Shown: piece by piece, positions 17,981-25,455 of the stretch
How positions within the stretch are numbered: the first letter of the stretch is position 1
Layout of the letters: every line of letters begins with the position of its first letter
Source of the DNA: Dyadobacter arcticus
GTDB lineage: Bacteria; Bacteroidota; Bacteroidia; Cytophagales; Spirosomataceae
Direction of reading: 5' to 3'
Length of the DNA: 64,000 nt
Assembly (NCBI RefSeq): GCF_011762185.1
Contig: NZ_JAASQJ010000001.1
Span: forward strand, 1,612,001 to 1,676,000
Made by a program: the position numbers and the translations under genes
The notes under the pieces: generated by a model
The model's input: only the letters and a program-made list of their open reading frames with translations
What the model was told of the DNA's origin: nothing
Database searches by the model: none

Positions 17981-18590
17981 ATGACCATGAGCGCATCCAA
18001 AAAAATGATTGAGTCTGGAATGCCGGAGTTATATCTTCTGGACGAAGTTAGTGCTGAGGTGCGGGAGGATGTTGAGCGGATGGCGACCAAGCCTGTGCAT
18101 GAATATGATAAAATGCTTGAACAGTTACGACCAACTGATGAAGTGATCGTTTGGGATATGGACAGGCTGGGGGCGTACTACGCTGGAGCTTATTGTACTA
18201 ATAAAGACCTGGAATCAGAATGGTATCCTGTTCAAAAGTGCCAATCAGCCACTGATCGATACGACTACACCACATGGTGAATTTATATTTCAGTTGTTTG
18301 CAATTCTTTCTCAACATGAGCGATAACGGTTGATTCGTAGAACAAATGCAGGTCTTGAAGCAGCCAGATCGAGAAGCCGGATCGGAGGAAGGAAAAAGGG
18401 ATTGAAAGTCCTTAACGAAAAAATTGCGCCCTTGGTATTAAATGCTTGTAAGGAGGGTAATTCAATTCGGAATATTATGCAGGCATTTTCTATTCCTTCG
18501 ACAGCAACCGTTTATAAAATCCTGAATACAAAAACAGATCTACAATCTGAATCTCATAGTGAAACAGGCCTTCAAAAAGGTGCTGATTAA
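17981..18590 (+). pseudogene. Fusion relic: anti-sigma-like N-terminus joined to a broken Pin-type serine recombinase
   Basis: Residues 1-35 of the first frame (IESGMPELYLLDEVSAEV...) resemble the N-terminus of RskA-like anti-sigma proteins. From about 18100 the sequence is a Hin/Pin-family serine recombinase: MLEQLRPTDEVIVWDMDRLG, then in the next frame NQPLIDTTTPHGEFIFQLF and AILSQHER, then LIRRTNAGLEAARSRSR and the HTH region to 18590. Two lesions are seen. One is a frameshift at the GGGGG run near 18170. The other is an in-frame TAA at 18324-18326 where homologues carry an acidic or charged codon. The N-terminal catalytic-Ser region is missing. The gene is dead, and the join looks like a recombination or transposition scar. 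Confidence 0.8.
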
Positions 18591-18705
18591 AATTATCAGT
18601 ACTTCTGGAATCTTCGTTTCATCGGTAAATCAGAATGATACGTCACAGTATGTGCGCATTATTGCCTATGGAACCTCATTTTAATTTTTACTTAGCGTTA
18701 CTCAC

Positions 18706-19959
18706 ATGAGCAAACTGATAAACCTAAAAACGTTCAAGGAATTTTTTCAGTCCAGCTCAACAGGCGGGATTATTCTGATTATTTGTGTTATAGCCTCCTT
18801 AATTATTGCAAACACTGGTGCAGGGAACGGATTTGAATCCTTACTTGCCAAAGAAATTGGTGGCCACATCGGAAATGTTCGCCTACGCTATCCTATCCTT
18901 CTTTGGATCAACGACGCGCTGATGGCCATTTTCTTTTTATTAGTGGGCCTTGAAATTAAACGGGAGATGGTTGAAGGGGAGCTGTCTTCATTTAAGAAAG
19001 CATCCCTTCCAATCATAGCTGCCTTAGGCGGGGTGCTTGCACCTGCCGCCATTTATTTTGCCTTCAATCAAGGTACTGAAACAGCCGGTGGTTGGGGGAT
19101 ACCGATGGCTACTGATATTGCATTTGCGATTGCAATCATATCCATGCTTGGTAAAAAAGTGCCTTCTTCACTTAAAATATTTCTGTCCGCGCTCGCTATA
19201 GTTGATGATCTTATGGCTATTCTGGTCATTGCGATATTTTACTCCAACGATATACATTATACGTATCTTATGTATGCCGTTGGTATCTTCATTTTCCTTT
19301 TGTTGCTCAATAAATTGGGAGTAAAAAACTTGTCTGCCTATTTGATCCCCGGGATCTTCATCTGGTATTTCGTCCATCATTCAGGTGTACACGCCACCAT
19401 TGCGGGGGTTCTGACAGCTTTTGCGATCCCGACCACACCTGATTCGATCGAATCTCCACTTGAAAAACTGGAACATATTCTGGTAAACCCGGTCAATTTT
19501 GTCATTATGCCCATTTTTGCGCTGGCCAATACTAATATTCGATTAGAAGCTGGTATGGTTTCCGGTTTAACGACCGTTCTGGGGCTAGGAATCATCGCAG
19601 GCCTGGTACTGGGAAAACCTTTTGGTATCACCCTGTTTTCATGGCTGGCAGTAAAAACCCGTGTTGGCAAAATGCCAAAGCATGCCAGCTGGATGCACAT
19701 AGCAGGGGTCGGCATGTTAGGAGGAATTGGATTTACTATGTCCATCTTTATTGCTCTGCTGTCATTCTCAGGAAAACAATTAATCCTTTCAGAAGCCAAA
19801 TTTGCAATCCTTACTGCATCTATTATCTCAGGCATACTAGGCTACTTGTGGCTGAGCAGGACGGAGAATAATCATAAAAAACTAAAAATCAGTAAGATAG
19901 AGACTAATATTTCTCTCAAAAATTTGCCCGGTGATCAGAATTGGGAAGCGATAGAATAA
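18706..19959 (+). CDS. nhaA: Na+/H+ antiporter NhaA
   Basis: A protein of 417 residues. It has the NhaA signatures SSSTGGIILIICVIASLIIAN, FFLLVGLEIKREMVEGEL, MATDIAFAIAIISMLG (Asp137) and the ion-binding pair in ALAIVDDLMAILV (Asp167-Asp168). About 11-12 membrane helices fit the family. It exchanges Na+ for protons across the inner membrane for pH and salt homeostasis. The extra 30-residue charged C-terminal tail is unremarkable. Its TAA stop lies inside the 16-bp perfect inverted repeat that precedes the GbsR-type regulator, so termination here and regulation of the next gene overlap. Confidence 0.95.
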   Translation: MSKLINLKTFKEFFQSSSTGGIILIICVIASLIIANTGAGNGFESLLAKEIGGHIGNVRLRYPILLWINDALMAIFFLLVGLEIKREMVEGELSSFKKASLPIIAALGGVLAPAAIYFAFNQGTETAGGWGIPMATDIAFAIAIISMLGKKVPSSLKIFLSALAIVDDLMAILVIAIFYSNDIHYTYLMYAVGIFIFLLLLNKLGVKNLSAYLIPGIFIWYFVHHSGVHATIAGVLTAFAIPTTPDSIESPLEKLEHILVNPVNFVIMPIFALANTNIRLEAGMVSGLTTVLGLGIIAGLVLGKPFGITLFSWLAVKTRVGKMPKHASWMHIAGVGMLGGIGFTMSIFIALLSFSGKQLILSEAKFAILTASIISGILGYLWLSRTENNHKKLKISKIETNISLKNLPGDQNWEAIE

Positions 19960-19992
19960 ATTTTAGTTCTCCGATTGGAGAACTAAAATTTA
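19957..19992. promoter_or_regulatory. Perfect 16-bp inverted repeat: GbsR-type operator and/or nhaA terminator
   Basis: TAAATTTTAGTTCTCC (19957-19972) and its exact reverse complement GGAGAACTAAAATTTA (19977-19992) flank a 4-base centre. The core TTTTAGTTC-N10-GAACTAAAA recurs with the same 10-base spacing before the TolC operon (20500-20528), which points to a protein-binding site rather than only a terminator. It overlaps the -33 region of the promoter for the regulator, suggesting autorepression. Confidence 0.65.
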
Positions 19993-20004
19993 GAGGTAAC
20001 TTTG
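19975..20004 (+). promoter_or_regulatory. Promoter of the GbsR/MarR-type regulator
   Basis: TTG at 19975-19977 and TAACTTTG at 19997-20004 (exact TAnnTTTG) are separated by 19 bases, the standard Bacteroidetes arrangement. The -33 element lies inside the inverted repeat at 19957-19992. Confidence 0.6.
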
Positions 20005-20025
20005 CTGCCATAAATGTGAAATACA

Positions 20026-20490
20026 TTGGAAGAACATCGAAGCAGAATTGAAACGCACGGCGTGGTGATGGAGCATATGGGGATGACGCCAGTTGCATCC
20101 CGAATATTTGTATATTTAATGTTGTGTGGTGGTGAAGGGGCTATATTTGATGATATGATTGCGTTTTTCGGTGTAAGCAAAAGTGCCGTTTCCAATGCTT
20201 TGAAGGTACTTACGGCATCCGGGATGGTGAGTTCAAAGACGATTGGCGGGCAAAGAAGGCGTTTTTTCTATGTAAACATGCGAAGCCTTTTCAATGAAAA
20301 CGAAATGACTGAAAAATACAGGCAGTTTTTCAACATTCTCGATGACGTACGGCGGGCCAGAAATATTGAGGATAAATTTGACAAAGACCTGGACGATGTT
20401 TCTGTGCTCTACAAAATGCTTTTAATTGAATTTCCCATCATTCTGGACCGCTGGAGAAGAACAATTGAACTGAATTCTGTCAAAGTATAA
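20026..20490 (+). CDS. GbsR/MarR-family transcriptional regulator
   Basis: A protein of 154 residues with a winged helix-turn-helix (about 25-90). It shows MGMTPVASRIFVYLML and GVSKSAVSNALKVLTASGMV, followed by the RRRFFYVNM wing and a helical dimerisation tail, as in GbsR-like MarR proteins. The start is a TTG at 20026, since the upstream ATG at 20014 is followed immediately by a stop in this frame. It lies directly before the TolC/HlyD/ABC operon on the same strand, and a shared dyad precedes both. It probably represses itself and the efflux genes until a ligand binds. Confidence 0.88.
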   Translation: MEEHRSRIETHGVVMEHMGMTPVASRIFVYLMLCGGEGAIFDDMIAFFGVSKSAVSNALKVLTASGMVSSKTIGGQRRRFFYVNMRSLFNENEMTEKYRQFFNILDDVRRARNIEDKFDKDLDDVSVLYKMLLIEFPIILDRWRRTIELNSVKV

Positions 20491-20499
20491 CATTTGTCA

Positions 20500-20528
20500 T
20501 TTTAGTTCTTTTAGTAAGGAACTTAAAA
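20500..20528 (+). promoter_or_regulatory. Second GbsR-type operator upstream of the efflux operon
   Basis: TTTTAGTTC (20500-20508), 10 bases, then GAACTTAAAA (20519-20528). It has the same half-sites and the same 10-base centre spacing as the dyad at 19961-19988, with one extra T in the right arm. It ends 12 bases before the TolC start codon, so binding would block transcription or ribosome access. Confidence 0.55.
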
Positions 20529-20540
20529 AACTCATTTGCC

Positions 20541-21860
20541 ATGTACAGACCTGTCACGCTCGTTCTAAATCTGATCGCCATTTGTTTATCGACAATAGGC
20601 CAGGCACAGCAATTCAGCATGAAGCAGTGCCTGGAATATGCAGAGTTACACAATCCTGAGCTGCTGCTTCAGGGAAGCAGGCTTTCAACAGCTGAGCTGG
20701 AAAGTAAAGCTGTTAAATCACGCTTTCTGCCAAAGCTAGAAGGCAGTGCTGCTTTGTATCATTACTGGCAAATTCCTGTCCAGGTTTTCCCGGGACAGTT
20801 ATTAGGCCAGCCGGAAGGTAGCTATGTACCGGTAAGGCTGGGAACCCCTTGGACAGGGAGTTATGGTGTGGACGCGACCTTTGATCTGCTTGATGCTTCC
20901 TCATGGCAGCAGCTCAGGTTGAAAGCATTGCAGAAACAGCTTGTGGGGAGCGAATGGAGTTCCTTAAAAGGGGAATTATTTAAAAACGTACAGATGGCTT
21001 TTTGGACGGCGCAGTTGAGCCGAATGAATGTGGCCAGCACAACGCAGCAATATCTGGACTACCAGGAAAGCCATAGACTGATTTCTGCCCAGTTCGAAAA
21101 AGGGGTTACTGATAAAATAACGGTGAATCAGTCGGCCAATATTATGCGAAACTTAAATGAGACAGTTAATAAGGCTGAATCAGACTTCCGGCTGGCATTA
21201 CTGGATCTCAAATTCTGGATGCGTTACCCGATGTCGGATTCTATTTTAATTGATCGCAGTGAAAGCTTTTCATTCGGGGATACTGTTTCAGGCCCATTTG
21301 ACCCCAAACTACTACCAGACGACGAGGCCTATTTACTAAAAACCGAAATTGTAGGCAGGCAGTATAGCCTGGCCCGATCCGAATGGTATCCAAAGCTTTC
21401 GTTAATAAGCGGATACAGCCGTTTAGGTTTTGGACAAAAGTTTGATTTTATCAGTAACTCCGGCTGGTTTTCCTCAGGATTTGTGGGACTCAAACTAAAT
21501 ATACCTATTCTGGATTTGAACAAAATGGTCTTTGAGCCTAAAAGACAAAAGATGATGATGAAGACTACCCAGCTGGAGCGGTTGCAGTACCAGCAGGAGC
21601 AACGAAGAGTGTGGTTAAGGGAAGAAATTTTATTAAAAGAAGCGATCAATTCGGTTGCAGTACAAGAAGAAAACCTGGATTCTGCCCGTGAAAACCAGCA
21701 GCTATCTGAAAAAAAACTTAAAAATGGGATCATCAGTGTTATTGAACTCAAACAGCTACAGGACGAGCTAAGCCAGGTGCAGGGTAAACTAAACAGCGCT
21801 AAACTGGAATATTTGAAACACTACATAGAGCTACATCATTTGCAGAACAACCAACAATGA
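20541..21860 (+). CDS. TolC-family outer membrane efflux protein
   Basis: A protein of 439 residues with a signal peptide (cleavage near GQAQQ) and the OEP repeat pattern: MKQCLEYAELHNPELLLQ at the start, long alpha-helical coiled coils, and the second repeat LARSEWYPKLSLISGYSRLG. It forms the outer-membrane channel of the tripartite pump whose other parts follow. Its stop overlaps the ATG of the adaptor gene by 4 bases (ATGA at 21857-21860). Confidence 0.92.
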   Translation: MYRPVTLVLNLIAICLSTIGQAQQFSMKQCLEYAELHNPELLLQGSRLSTAELESKAVKSRFLPKLEGSAALYHYWQIPVQVFPGQLLGQPEGSYVPVRLGTPWTGSYGVDATFDLLDASSWQQLRLKALQKQLVGSEWSSLKGELFKNVQMAFWTAQLSRMNVASTTQQYLDYQESHRLISAQFEKGVTDKITVNQSANIMRNLNETVNKAESDFRLALLDLKFWMRYPMSDSILIDRSESFSFGDTVSGPFDPKLLPDDEAYLLKTEIVGRQYSLARSEWYPKLSLISGYSRLGFGQKFDFISNSGWFSSGFVGLKLNIPILDLNKMVFEPKRQKMMMKTTQLERLQYQQEQRRVWLREEILLKEAINSVAVQEENLDSARENQQLSEKKLKNGIISVIELKQLQDELSQVQGKLNSAKLEYLKHYIELHHLQNNQQ

Positions 21861-22945
21861 GAGCGACATATTTACTTTTGACCGGGGCTATGGTCCTTTC
21901 TGCTTGTAACAAGGAGAGCGAAACCTACACAGTTACTGAAAGGCCGCTTAACGAGGCAGTGTACGCGTCGGGGGAAATATTCCCTGAGGAGTATGAGTAC
22001 ATCCAAACAAACAATTCGGAGCGGATCATGAAGATTTTGGTAGCAGAAGGTGACCTGGTAAAAAAGGGAGATCTCCTGGTAGTTTTGGGTACGCCCAGTC
22101 AAGCAACCCAGCAGCGTATATTGACCGACGAAATAACGTTGGCTCGGGGGAATGCTGCCCAGACTTCTGCCCCACTCGCAGAAATTCAGGAAAAGATTAG
22201 GCTGGCCAAACAGAAATACGAGCATGAAGCCCAGAACGCGCAGCGCTATAAGGAGCTGGCTATCGATAAGGCTGTTTCTCAAAAGGATGCGGATGATGCT
22301 GCGTTGAATGCAGAGACAAGCCTGTCCGAATACAAAAACCTGAAACAGCAATTTTTCGCCCGGCAAAAGGAGTTATCAGGAAAAGTACTTAGTACGACTA
22401 ACCAAATGGCACAGTTCAGTCAGGTTCGTGAAGGCAAGCAATTGCATAGTAACCTTACCGGAAAAGTTTACAGTGTGAATCAGCAGGAAGGGTCTTTGGC
22501 CCGCCCTGGTGAAGCCGTCTTGCTGACAGGGACAGCGAATAAGTTCAAGCTCGAACTGCTAGTCGATGAAAGGGATATCAGTAAAGTGAAACTTGGACAG
22601 AAAGTACTGTTTGAGACCGACGCGTTTGGCGGAAAACAATTTTTAGCAGCCGTTAGCAAGATCATCCCGGTCCTTCAAAAGGAAAACCGGAGTTTCAAGG
22701 TAGAAGCAAGCGTCACTGATTCAACTGGTTTTTTTCCGCAGTCTTCTGTGGAAGCCAGTATCATGATCCGGGAAAACAGTCATGTTCTAGTGATTCCAAA
22801 CGATTACCTCACCGCAGGCGATAGTGTCTTTGTGAAATCCGGAAAAGAAAACAATCGTGTTGGCATTTCGACCGGCATACGAAGCCAGGCATGGACCGAG
22901 GTGACTGCTGGCCTTAAAAAAGGAGTCATTATCGTAAAACCTTAA
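21857..22945 (+). CDS. HlyD/MacA-type periplasmic adaptor lipoprotein
   Basis: A protein of 362 residues. The lipobox VLSAC puts the lipidated Cys at 17. A split biotinyl/lipoyl domain (EGDLVKKGDLLVVLGTPSQA and GKVYSVNQQEGSLARPGEAV) flanks a helical hairpin (about 90-190), then a beta-barrel domain. It links the inner-membrane ABC transporter to TolC. The C-terminal membrane-proximal domain is short, ending GLKKGVIIVKP. Confidence 0.9.
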   Translation: MRATYLLLTGAMVLSACNKESETYTVTERPLNEAVYASGEIFPEEYEYIQTNNSERIMKILVAEGDLVKKGDLLVVLGTPSQATQQRILTDEITLARGNAAQTSAPLAEIQEKIRLAKQKYEHEAQNAQRYKELAIDKAVSQKDADDAALNAETSLSEYKNLKQQFFARQKELSGKVLSTTNQMAQFSQVREGKQLHSNLTGKVYSVNQQEGSLARPGEAVLLTGTANKFKLELLVDERDISKVKLGQKVLFETDAFGGKQFLAAVSKIIPVLQKENRSFKVEASVTDSTGFFPQSSVEASIMIRENSHVLVIPNDYLTAGDSVFVKSGKENNRVGISTGIRSQAWTEVTAGLKKGVIIVKP

Positions 22946-22957
22946 TGTTTTATCATC

Positions 22958-24223
22958 ATGAAAAAAAGATTGTCGGAGATTGGGCTGGCATCTTCTATTG
23001 CCTTTACCTATATGCGGGCGAAGTTAAAACAAACCATCATCGCCACGGCAGGGGTCACTTTTGGTATCACGGTTTTTATTTTCATGGTGAGCTTCATACA
23101 AGGTACCAATGAGTACACACAGGATATTGTATTTGAACAATCACCTCATTTGAGACTTTATAACGAAGTACAATTGAACAAAAAAAATGGACTGGACCGA
23201 GCATACCCCGGTATGGTCAATGTAATACATCATCAAAAGCCTAAAGATATCCTGCTTAATCTGAAAGATGCAAACCATGTATTGGATGAGCTCAAAAATG
23301 ATTCCAGGGTTCTTGCAGCTTCAGGATCACTCAGCGCCCAGGTTTTTTACCGGCTTGGATCATGTTCGTTGAACGGAAAGGTAAATGGGATAAATTTCGA
23401 AAGTGAGAACATCTTGTTTAACCTCAGTAATAAGATCGTCGATGGTGGATTTGAAGAGCTTTCAACCAAACCTAACAGTATGCTGATGGGCGTTGGTCTG
23501 GCCCAAAAGTTAAATGTCAAAACAGGCGATCAGCTTCGGATCACAACCGAACGGGGCGACAGTTTCATTATCACGGTAGTAGGATTGTTTAAAACTGGTC
23601 TGACTGATATTGACAAGCAGCAAAGCTATGCGAGCCTGAAAACAGTTCAGCGTTTTTTAAAAGTACCATCTTCATATCTGACGGAGATCAAAGTAAAGCT
23701 CCACGACAAAGAGTTGGCACCAAAGATTTCACAAGAATTTCAAAGGAAATATGCCTGTTACGGATCTGATTGGAAAAAGGACAATTCTTCACTCCTAGAA
23801 GGTGATGTATTGCGAAAAATGATCGTTTACGGGGTTGCAGGTACGATTTTGCTTGTAGCCGGCTTTGGTATTTTTAATATCCTGACGATGATGATCTATG
23901 AAAAAATGGAGGATATCGCCATTCTAAAAGCGACTGGGTTTTCTGATACGGATGTTCGTTGGGTGTTTCTCACACAGGCATTTGTGATCGGGACTGTGGG
24001 AGCGATCATGGGATTATTCTTCGGATTCTTGCTTTCATATGCCGTTTCAAAGGTGCCTTTTCACAGTGATGTGATGATTACGCTGGATCATCTTCCGGTC
24101 AGCTTCAAGACCATTTATTACATTACAGGATTCACTTTTGGAATATTGACAACGTCTCTGTCAGGATATTTGCCCTCCAGAAAAGCAGCCATGATGGACC
24201 CCATTGCCATTTTACGAGGATAA
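22958..24223 (+). CDS. MacB/LolC-type ABC transporter permease (FtsX domain)
   Basis: A protein of 421 residues with one N-terminal helix (about 28-48), a large periplasmic MacB-PCD domain (about 50-285) and three C-terminal FtsX helices (about 292-415). It has the conserved MMIYEKMEDIAILKATGFSDTD and the terminal GYLPSRKAAMMDPIAILRG. It pairs with the ATPase starting 5 bases downstream to form a mechanotransmission-type exporter. The substrate is not indicated. Confidence 0.92.
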   Translation: MKKRLSEIGLASSIAFTYMRAKLKQTIIATAGVTFGITVFIFMVSFIQGTNEYTQDIVFEQSPHLRLYNEVQLNKKNGLDRAYPGMVNVIHHQKPKDILLNLKDANHVLDELKNDSRVLAASGSLSAQVFYRLGSCSLNGKVNGINFESENILFNLSNKIVDGGFEELSTKPNSMLMGVGLAQKLNVKTGDQLRITTERGDSFIITVVGLFKTGLTDIDKQQSYASLKTVQRFLKVPSSYLTEIKVKLHDKELAPKISQEFQRKYACYGSDWKKDNSSLLEGDVLRKMIVYGVAGTILLVAGFGIFNILTMMIYEKMEDIAILKATGFSDTDVRWVFLTQAFVIGTVGAIMGLFFGFLLSYAVSKVPFHSDVMITLDHLPVSFKTIYYITGFTFGILTTSLSGYLPSRKAAMMDPIAILRG

Positions 24224-24228
24224 AAGCT

Positions 24229-24900
24229 ATGAATGTACTTGAAGCAAGCCATATCAATAAGTACTTCCATGACCCAGCAAAGTTTCATGTGCTCAAAGAC
24301 ATGAGTTTCGCTATCCGGAAAGGTCAGTTTACATCCATTACAGGGAAATCCGGAAGCGGGAAATCGACACTGCTGTACCTGCTTTCCACGATGGACACCC
24401 AATTTGAAGGCAGTATAAAAATTAAGGGTGAAGAAATGCAGGGCAAGAGCAATAAATGGCTGGCCGAATTCAGGAACCATCACATTGGATTTGTTTTTCA
24501 ATTCCATTTCTTGCTTCCTGAATTCACTGTACTTAGAAATGTAATGCTTCCCGGCCTGAAAAGGGCGGAATATTCCCCGGGAGAAGTTGAGCATAAAGCT
24601 TATACACTTCTGAAATTATTGGGCGTTGAAGATCAGGCCAATAAGCGTGCAGCCTTGCTTTCCGGCGGACAGCAGCAGCGGGTAGCTATTGCCAGGGCAC
24701 TGATCAACGATCCGCTGATTGTGATGGGTGATGAACCGACCGGAAACCTAGATAGCAAAAATACCGCTATCGTTTTCGATCTTTTCAGGAAACTCGCCGC
24801 AGAAAACGGACAGACTATGATCATCGTGACCCATGATGATGATTTTGCAGGGAAATCTGACCATGTGATCCATCTGGCTGATGGTAGGGTGTTAAACTAA
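24229..24900 (+). CDS. ABC transporter ATP-binding protein (LolD/MacB type)
   Basis: A protein of 223 residues with Walker A GKSGSGKST (about 40-48), Q-loop FVFQFHFLLPEFT, signature LSGGQQQRVAIARAL, Walker B LIVMGDEPTGNLDS and switch His in VTHDDDF. It is the cytoplasmic motor of the preceding permease and completes the four-gene regulator-linked efflux operon. Confidence 0.95.
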   Translation: MNVLEASHINKYFHDPAKFHVLKDMSFAIRKGQFTSITGKSGSGKSTLLYLLSTMDTQFEGSIKIKGEEMQGKSNKWLAEFRNHHIGFVFQFHFLLPEFTVLRNVMLPGLKRAEYSPGEVEHKAYTLLKLLGVEDQANKRAALLSGGQQQRVAIARALINDPLIVMGDEPTGNLDSKNTAIVFDLFRKLAAENGQTMIIVTHDDDFAGKSDHVIHLADGRVLN

Positions 24901-25455
24901 ACTACAGGATAGGCCATTTCTTCCTAATCGAAATCAAACACATTCACAATCCAACCAGCTACCTTGGCTGACGTTATTATCATGTTCTCTGGAAAATAGC
25001 CTTTAATTCGAATTGTCCATTTTGACGGTACATTTAGCGGTGGCCGCTGCCGTTCTAACTTTTAATTAAACCAACATTTAGATCAAGACGCAAATGATAT
25101 TACCAAAGCCGTATTGTCAAAATTAGGTTCAAAGCGTCCTTCAAACGAAAAGGAAAGTTGGTCTTCAAAGACTTTTGGAACATTAAATTCCTTACCCGTA
25201 CAACCTTCCATTAACCAGCTACTGCCGCTGACCAAGCTCAGGTTTGCGTGCTCTTTTGATGAAGTGGCCATTATAATAGACTTAGGTCACACTCTTCATA
25301 GGTGCATTGGCACATAAGCGAGCATTATGGGGAAACGTGATCTGGCTGACTTGGGCTGACTTTAGTAGCATCTGCAATACTTGTATCAACACTTTTGATT
25401 GTAAAGGCGTATTGGTCTACACGGCAATCTTTCTACTAACCAAAGTGCGTTGACG
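24901..25455. other. Intergenic region, possibly with a decayed small gene
   Basis: No promoter of TAnnTTTG type was found. On the minus strand a 62-codon frame (25083-25271) encodes a protein-like sequence with EGCTGKEFNVPKVFEDQLSF and EGRFEPNFDNTALVISF. It looks like part of a secreted protein, but there is no signal sequence, and upstream stops make a full gene unlikely. I regard it as a possible gene remnant only. Confidence 0.25.

Noticed and set aside
25083..25271. 62-codon minus-strand frame with protein-like sequence.
   Set aside because: Only a piece is open and there is no signal peptide or ribosome site. Kept as a possible remnant in the gap note, not as a gene.
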